DNA of 20,725 nucleotides from Roseimaritima sp. GTDB lineage: Bacteria; Planctomycetota; Planctomycetia; Pirellulales; Pirellulaceae. Under the pieces are notes generated by a model. That model was not told the DNA's origin, did not search any database, and saw only the letters and a list, made by a program, of their open reading frames with translations. The DNA lies in contig SLFV01000176.1 in NCBI GenBank assembly GCA_007124075.1, forward strand, positions 1 through 20,725. Reading direction: 5' to 3'. Shown piece after piece: positions 16,862 through 20,725 of this stretch. Numbering within the stretch: the stretch's first letter is position 1; every line of letters begins with the position of its first letter. The translations under genes were made by a program, and so were the position numbers.

Positions 16862-19108
16862 ATGCGTTTAACCTTGCGAACACTGCTGGCGTTCCGTGAC
16901 AAGACGCTGCACTCTCAGGATGCGGAGTCGCTGTCGGCTAAGGTCCAGGCCAGTTCCTTTGCTCAATCCTTGCTTGAAGGGGTTGGCAAACTGCTTAGTA
17001 ACAAGGAATTGTCGGCTCCCTCGGCAATCGCAACCGATCCGACCAACGACCCCAACGTGATGGCGGGTTATTTAGACAGCACGCTTTCCCCAGAGCAAGC
17101 CGCCGAGATCGATCGCACGTGCCTTGAGTCGCCGATACATTTGGCTGAGGCTGCGGAAACCCACGAAATCCTGACCTTGGTCCTGAAGGAGCGGGCCGAG
17201 GTACCTCAAGATCTGCGGCGGCGCGTCTATAAGATCCAACAGATCATGGATACCGCTGTGACGGATGAAAAGGATTCGCCGCGTCGGCTGGAAAATGCGG
17301 TTGGCACAATCACAGTAACGCCTGTACAGGCAGAAGATTCAGGTGCTTTTCAAGCCGCAGCCCGCTTGGATCAAGCAGCGTTTGGCGATGCAAGGGATGC
17401 GGCAGCTCAGACCGACGCAGGCGCGGAGTCGCTGCGGGCGGCAATGACGGCGGCCGAGGCGAGCGAGATGTTTGCCGACCGGACTCGGTCACGACGGGTA
17501 ACTACCTGGCTGGTGACATTGGGATTGATCGCCGCATTCCTCTTGGTCGTCAAACAGGCATTCGATCCGTTGCTGACAACGCTGCGCGGTGGAACCGACA
17601 AGGCGGTGGTAACCCCGTTGGCGGACGACCAGACTGAAACCGAGACCGAACCCAGCGCAGCCTCCGAGACTACCGAACCCTCTGAAGCTGCTGTAACTAT
17701 GGAACCCACGGAACCCAGCGGCCCCACGGAACCCGATAATCCTATTGAACCTACCCAGCCTGAGCATCCTACTTCCCAACCACGACAGCCCACGGCGCAA
17801 GCCCCAGGGACAACGGAACCCGCACCCACTGCGGAGCAACCGCCGGGAATTCCTGGGGTCGACATGCCGATGGAGCCACAGGATTCGCCAGAGACCGAAG
17901 CTGCGGATCCGCAAGCAGATTCGCTCCTTCCGCAAAGCGAAACTGCGCTGGCGGACTTGGGGGTCGTGGGCAACAGCGAGTGGCTTTTGGCTCGCGCTGC
18001 GGACATCGATCCGTGGCAATCGCTGCCTCCCGAAACGGTTTTGGATGAGCGAACGTTGTTGGCAATTCCGCCGTCGTTTCGCAGCCGGATTATGCGGCCT
18101 GAAGCCTGGGAGGCCGAATTTTTGGGACCTGCGTTGGCGCGGCTACGTGCGGGTCGAGACCATGAAACGCAGCTGGAACTACAGCGAGGCCGGGTCGTGG
18201 TCACTGCCGAGGGCGACGCAGTGGCGCTGGAGGTTGCCGATCTGGAAGGCGATTTTCTGGTTCAATTCCATCAGGCCGGACAAGCGGTGGCGATCGATGT
18301 GTTCCCCTTTCGTGCTCCCGGCACCGACCCGCTGAATCCGGAAAATAGAATGTTCGTTACGCGACTTCAGGTGCTGGTTGGCCCGATCCATTTGCATTCT
18401 TCGGAGCAGCCGATTGAATTGCAGACGGGCCAAAGCTACATGCGTGTCGGTGGGGGCAGTTTTCAGGAGTTTACCGAAACAACACCTTGGCAGTGGCTCG
18501 ATGGCCGCTCCGAAAGTGCCATTGAACGCGAGGCGAAGGAGAACCTGCTGTCACTGATTTCAGCGGAGGAGCCCATTCTCCTGGGACTGCAACAGGCCAG
18601 CCAGTTTCGCCGCGTGGAAGTGGCGGCTTTGGCGGTGCAAACGTTGGCGCTGCTGGGCAATACCGAACCTTTTTTTGGTGGCAAGGGAAAGCTGAGTGAT
18701 CCGGCACACAAGCTTTACTGGCAGGAACAGGTCAAGGCATTGAAGGCGGCCATTGACTTCAGCCCGCAAGGGGCCGCAACCGTCCGTGCAAACCTAGCGG
18801 CGATGGACGCAGCCAATGCGGCGATATTGTTTCGCCTGCTGTGGGATTATTCACCCGAACAGGTGGAAGCGGGTGCCGATGCTCAGCTTGTTGAATTCTT
18901 GGATAGTCCGCAAATGGCGATAAGGGTTTTGGCGTTAGAGAGCCTTCGCCGAATGACCGGAACGACTTTGTTTTTCAAGGCCGAACAGGAAAACACATCG
19001 CGTCGTCGTCCCGAAATCAAGAAATGGGAAACTCGCCTGCGGCGCGGAGACATACGCTGGCAATCGCTCCCCCTGCCCGGGATCGAAGTCCCACAGGAGG
19101 AGGATTAG
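16862..19108 (+). CDS. Planctomycete one-pass membrane protein, anti-sigma-like topology
   Basis: The 748-residue protein starts MRLTLRTLLAFRDKTL, a beginning I associate with a planctomycete family of unknown function. ATG 16862 is therefore preferred over the in-frame ATG 16814. Residues 1-212 should be cytoplasmic and contain DPNVMAGYLDSTLSPEQ and the CLESPIHLAEAAETHEIL helix (about 88-105). A single membrane segment (TWLVTLGLIAAFLLVV, 215-230) follows the basic RTRSRR, indicating N-inside orientation. Next is a Pro/Thr/Glu-rich linker (about 255-345) and a C-terminal part with FecR-like strand segments (LQRGRVVVTAEGDAVALEV, LQTGQSYMRVGGG) and a helical end. Topology and the strand-rich outer part recall FecR-type anti-sigma factors, but no ECF sigma gene lies in the window and no zinc-binding HxxxCxxC is seen. 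Function is not assigned. Confidence 0.85.
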   Translation: MRLTLRTLLAFRDKTLHSQDAESLSAKVQASSFAQSLLEGVGKLLSNKELSAPSAIATDPTNDPNVMAGYLDSTLSPEQAAEIDRTCLESPIHLAEAAETHEILTLVLKERAEVPQDLRRRVYKIQQIMDTAVTDEKDSPRRLENAVGTITVTPVQAEDSGAFQAAARLDQAAFGDARDAAAQTDAGAESLRAAMTAAEASEMFADRTRSRRVTTWLVTLGLIAAFLLVVKQAFDPLLTTLRGGTDKAVVTPLADDQTETETEPSAASETTEPSEAAVTMEPTEPSGPTEPDNPIEPTQPEHPTSQPRQPTAQAPGTTEPAPTAEQPPGIPGVDMPMEPQDSPETEAADPQADSLLPQSETALADLGVVGNSEWLLARAADIDPWQSLPPETVLDERTLLAIPPSFRSRIMRPEAWEAEFLGPALARLRAGRDHETQLELQRGRVVVTAEGDAVALEVADLEGDFLVQFHQAGQAVAIDVFPFRAPGTDPLNPENRMFVTRLQVLVGPIHLHSSEQPIELQTGQSYMRVGGGSFQEFTETTPWQWLDGRSESAIEREAKENLLSLISAEEPILLGLQQASQFRRVEVAALAVQTLALLGNTEPFFGGKGKLSDPAHKLYWQEQVKALKAAIDFSPQGAATVRANLAAMDAANAAILFRLLWDYSPEQVEAGADAQLVEFLDSPQMAIRVLALESLRRMTGTTLFFKAEQENTSRRRPEIKKWETRLRRGDIRWQSLPLPGIEVPQEED

Positions 19109-19129
19109 TGTGAACCAGATAACGGGGCC

Positions 19130-20569
19130 TCAGGTCGGAAGACCAATTTCTTGCAGGGAAACCACTTCCGGACCCTGATGGACCGTGTGGACGCGCCCGA
19201 TGAGCGTGGTCGCGGTCGCCTCGATTACATGGATTGACAAAAACTGCCCGGCCTGCCGACGATTGCCATCGAAAACAACGATACGGTCACAATGGGTCCT
19301 CCCCATCATTTGGCACAATGGGCCATCACCACCAATTTTCTGGCTTTTCTTGCTGGGACCTTCCACCAAGACCTCAACGGCTTGCCCCACGAACCGCTGG
19401 TTATCTGCGAGCGAGATCTGGTCCTGGACCGCAAGCAGTTCGTGATTGCGACGCGTCTTGACATCTTCAGGCACGTCGTCCGGCAGACGCTCGGCAGCCT
19501 TGGTGCCCGCGCGCTGGCTGTACTTGAAGATAAAGCTATTTTTGAACCGACACCGTTTAACCAATTGAACCGTTTGCTGAAAATCCTCCTCCGTCTCGCC
19601 ACAAAACCCCACGATAAAATCGCTGCTGACCGCCGCCTGCGGCAGGATTCGTTCGATCCGCTCCATCATCTCCAGGTAATCCGCGACGGTATAGCCGCGA
19701 CGCATCGCCTTGAGTTGCGCGTCACTACCGCTTTGGGCGGGGACGTGGAGGTAGGGCGAACATTTTGGCAAATCGCGGATCGTGCGGAGCAGTTCCACCG
19801 TCATGTCCTTGGGATAATTGGTTACAAACTTTAATCTGCGCAGCCCCTCAATCTCGTGCAACCTCTCCAGCAACTGACTCAACCGGGTCGTCTTCCCGCT
19901 TGCGTCCGTATGGCGGTAACTATTAACGGTTTGCCCCAGGAGCGTGATTTCCACGCATCCTTGGTCTGCCAGCAGGCGGGCCTCGTCCAAGATCTGCGCC
20001 GGACTGCGGCCCTGCTCCGGACCACGCGTCATCGGCACGACGCAGTAAGTGCAAAATTTATCACAACCAATTTGAATCCGTAGGTAAGCCTGGAACGGTG
20101 TAGGACGCATGCTGGGGTCGCGCAGCGGATCAAACGTTTCGTGGCTGCGACGGATTTGTTCCTGCGCTCCTTGCTTCCGCCCCAGCGAAACCGCGATCTG
20201 TCGCCCCTGGCCGGCCTGAATTTTTGCTAGCAACCCCGGAATTTGTTGCAACTGCCCGGGGCCGACCACCAAATCAACAAACGGCGCTCGTTGAAAAATG
20301 ATCTGCTGATCCTTTTGAGCCATGCACCCCAGAACACCGATCGTTTTTTCAGGGTGGCGTTCCTTGGTTTGCCTTAATTTTCCAAGCGCGCTGTAAATCT
20401 TCTCCTCGGCATGCTCACGGACGCTACAAGTATTGAACAAGACTGTGTCAGCCAGTTTGGGGGAGCCCACGATTTCGTAACCATGCCGTTTCAGGTCAGC
20501 AACGACCATCTCGCTGTCCAAGACATTCATCTGACAGCCGACCGTTTCAATATAAAGACGCTTGTTCAT
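19130..20569 (-). CDS. miaB: tRNA-2-methylthio-N6-dimethylallyladenosine synthase
   Basis: MiaB adds the 2-methylthio group to N6-isopentenyladenosine at position 37 of tRNAs reading UNN codons, using two Fe-S clusters and S-adenosylmethionine. The 479-residue product has the three N-terminal cluster cysteines, Cys12 (VGCQMN), Cys48 (NTCSVR) and Cys82 (LGCMAQ), and the radical-SAM motif GCDKFCTYC (Cys169, Cys173, Cys176) followed by VVPMTRGPEQGR. YLHVPAQSGSD and SDFIVGFCGETEEDF confirm the family. A C-terminal TRAM domain starts near FVGQAVEVLVEGPSKKSQ. AGG lies five bases before ATG 20569. It converges with the 748-residue protein gene with 21 bases between the stops. YQEIGLPT-like extension beyond the TRAM domain is short (VVSLQEIGLPT). 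Confidence 0.96.
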   Translation of the reverse strand: MNKRLYIETVGCQMNVLDSEMVVADLKRHGYEIVGSPKLADTVLFNTCSVREHAEEKIYSALGKLRQTKERHPEKTIGVLGCMAQKDQQIIFQRAPFVDLVVGPGQLQQIPGLLAKIQAGQGRQIAVSLGRKQGAQEQIRRSHETFDPLRDPSMRPTPFQAYLRIQIGCDKFCTYCVVPMTRGPEQGRSPAQILDEARLLADQGCVEITLLGQTVNSYRHTDASGKTTRLSQLLERLHEIEGLRRLKFVTNYPKDMTVELLRTIRDLPKCSPYLHVPAQSGSDAQLKAMRRGYTVADYLEMMERIERILPQAAVSSDFIVGFCGETEEDFQQTVQLVKRCRFKNSFIFKYSQRAGTKAAERLPDDVPEDVKTRRNHELLAVQDQISLADNQRFVGQAVEVLVEGPSKKSQKIGGDGPLCQMMGRTHCDRIVVFDGNRRQAGQFLSIHVIEATATTLIGRVHTVHQGPEVVSLQEIGLPT

Positions 20570-20610
20570 GGTTACCTGGTTTGCTTCGGTTAAGTAATTT
20601 TACCAGCGTC

Positions 20611-20640
20611 ATTGTATGCTCAGCCCCCACGGGGCAGCAA
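20611..20640 (-). promoter_or_regulatory. Candidate miaB promoter
   Basis: On the minus strand TTGCTG (20640-20635) and TACAAT (20616-20611) are separated by 18 bases, with four and five matches to sigma70 consensus. The spacer holds a perfect GCCCC/GGGGC inverted repeat (20623-20635) with a 3-base loop, which could be an operator. The leader to ATG 20569 would be about 35 bases. Planctomycete promoters are poorly defined, so this is tentative. Confidence 0.3.
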
Positions 20641-20725
20641 TCGACCATGATTCGACGGGCCGCTCAAATACGACCGGCAGGATCCGGTTACGGAGAAATA
20701 CCAGATTAAACATTGTCGATGGAAC

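Noticed and set aside
17407..18204. Long minus-strand ORF (265 codons) inside the 748-residue gene
   Set aside because: Ser/Val/Gly-rich low-complexity product that mirrors the Pro/Thr/Glu linker codons of the sense strand; a shadow frame.

Overview
The window looks like a chromosomal segment of a planctomycete, most likely from the Pirellulales (Rhodopirellula-like) group. The evidence is a bacterial formylmethanofuran:H4MPT formyltransferase, a soluble Hanks-type Ser/Thr kinase with a DWG motif in place of DFG, a secreted DUF1207 protein, a large one-pass membrane protein whose N-terminus (MRLTLRTLL) is of a kind I associate with planctomycetes, weak or absent Shine-Dalgarno sequences, and moderately GC-rich DNA. 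I see no rRNA, tRNA, CRISPR array, transposase or phage gene. The gene content is that of a housekeeping/accessory chromosome, not a mobile island.

Layout, left to right. (1) A truncated LarA/DUF2088-like gene on the minus strand (1-143). (2) A plus-strand pair: a FabZ-like hotdog dehydratase (356-790) and hemB (918-1928). (3) A minus-strand, zero-gap operon of 5-formyltetrahydrofolate cyclo-ligase (3496-2891) and ftr/fhcD (2890-1964), so a folate-linked and a methanopterin-linked one-carbon enzyme are made from one message. (4) A divergent region with a Fur-box-like inverted repeat and a sigma70-like promoter in front of a small unknown ORF (3701-4006), then a possible tiny membrane protein with no normal start codon (4077-4235). 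(5) A long plus-strand run: secreted DUF1207 protein, secreted SYLF-domain protein, xylA, glpK, glpD and an AlkB-like dioxygenase. The xylA-glpK-glpD part gives entry points for xylose and glycerol. The glpK leader could form two competing hairpins. (6) Converging on alkB, with stop codons shared in one CTAG, is a Ser/Thr kinase carrying two C-terminal PAS domains. Upstream of it on the same strand is an 834-residue fusion of a class II-like photolyase and a renalase-like FAD oxidoreductase. (7) Divergent from the fusion is a 748-residue membrane protein with anti-sigma-like topology. (8) miaB on the minus strand closes the window.

The most unusual item is the photolyase/FAD-oxidoreductase fusion, because it physically joins two flavoprotein families whose genes are otherwise only neighbours in some bacteria. 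Second-rank items are the 5-FCL/ftr operon, the kinase whose sensors lie at its C-terminus, the coding-like stretch without a start codon that ends in ATGA at the kinase start, and the candidate RNA switch before glpK. All functional statements rest on reading motifs by eye; no database search was run.
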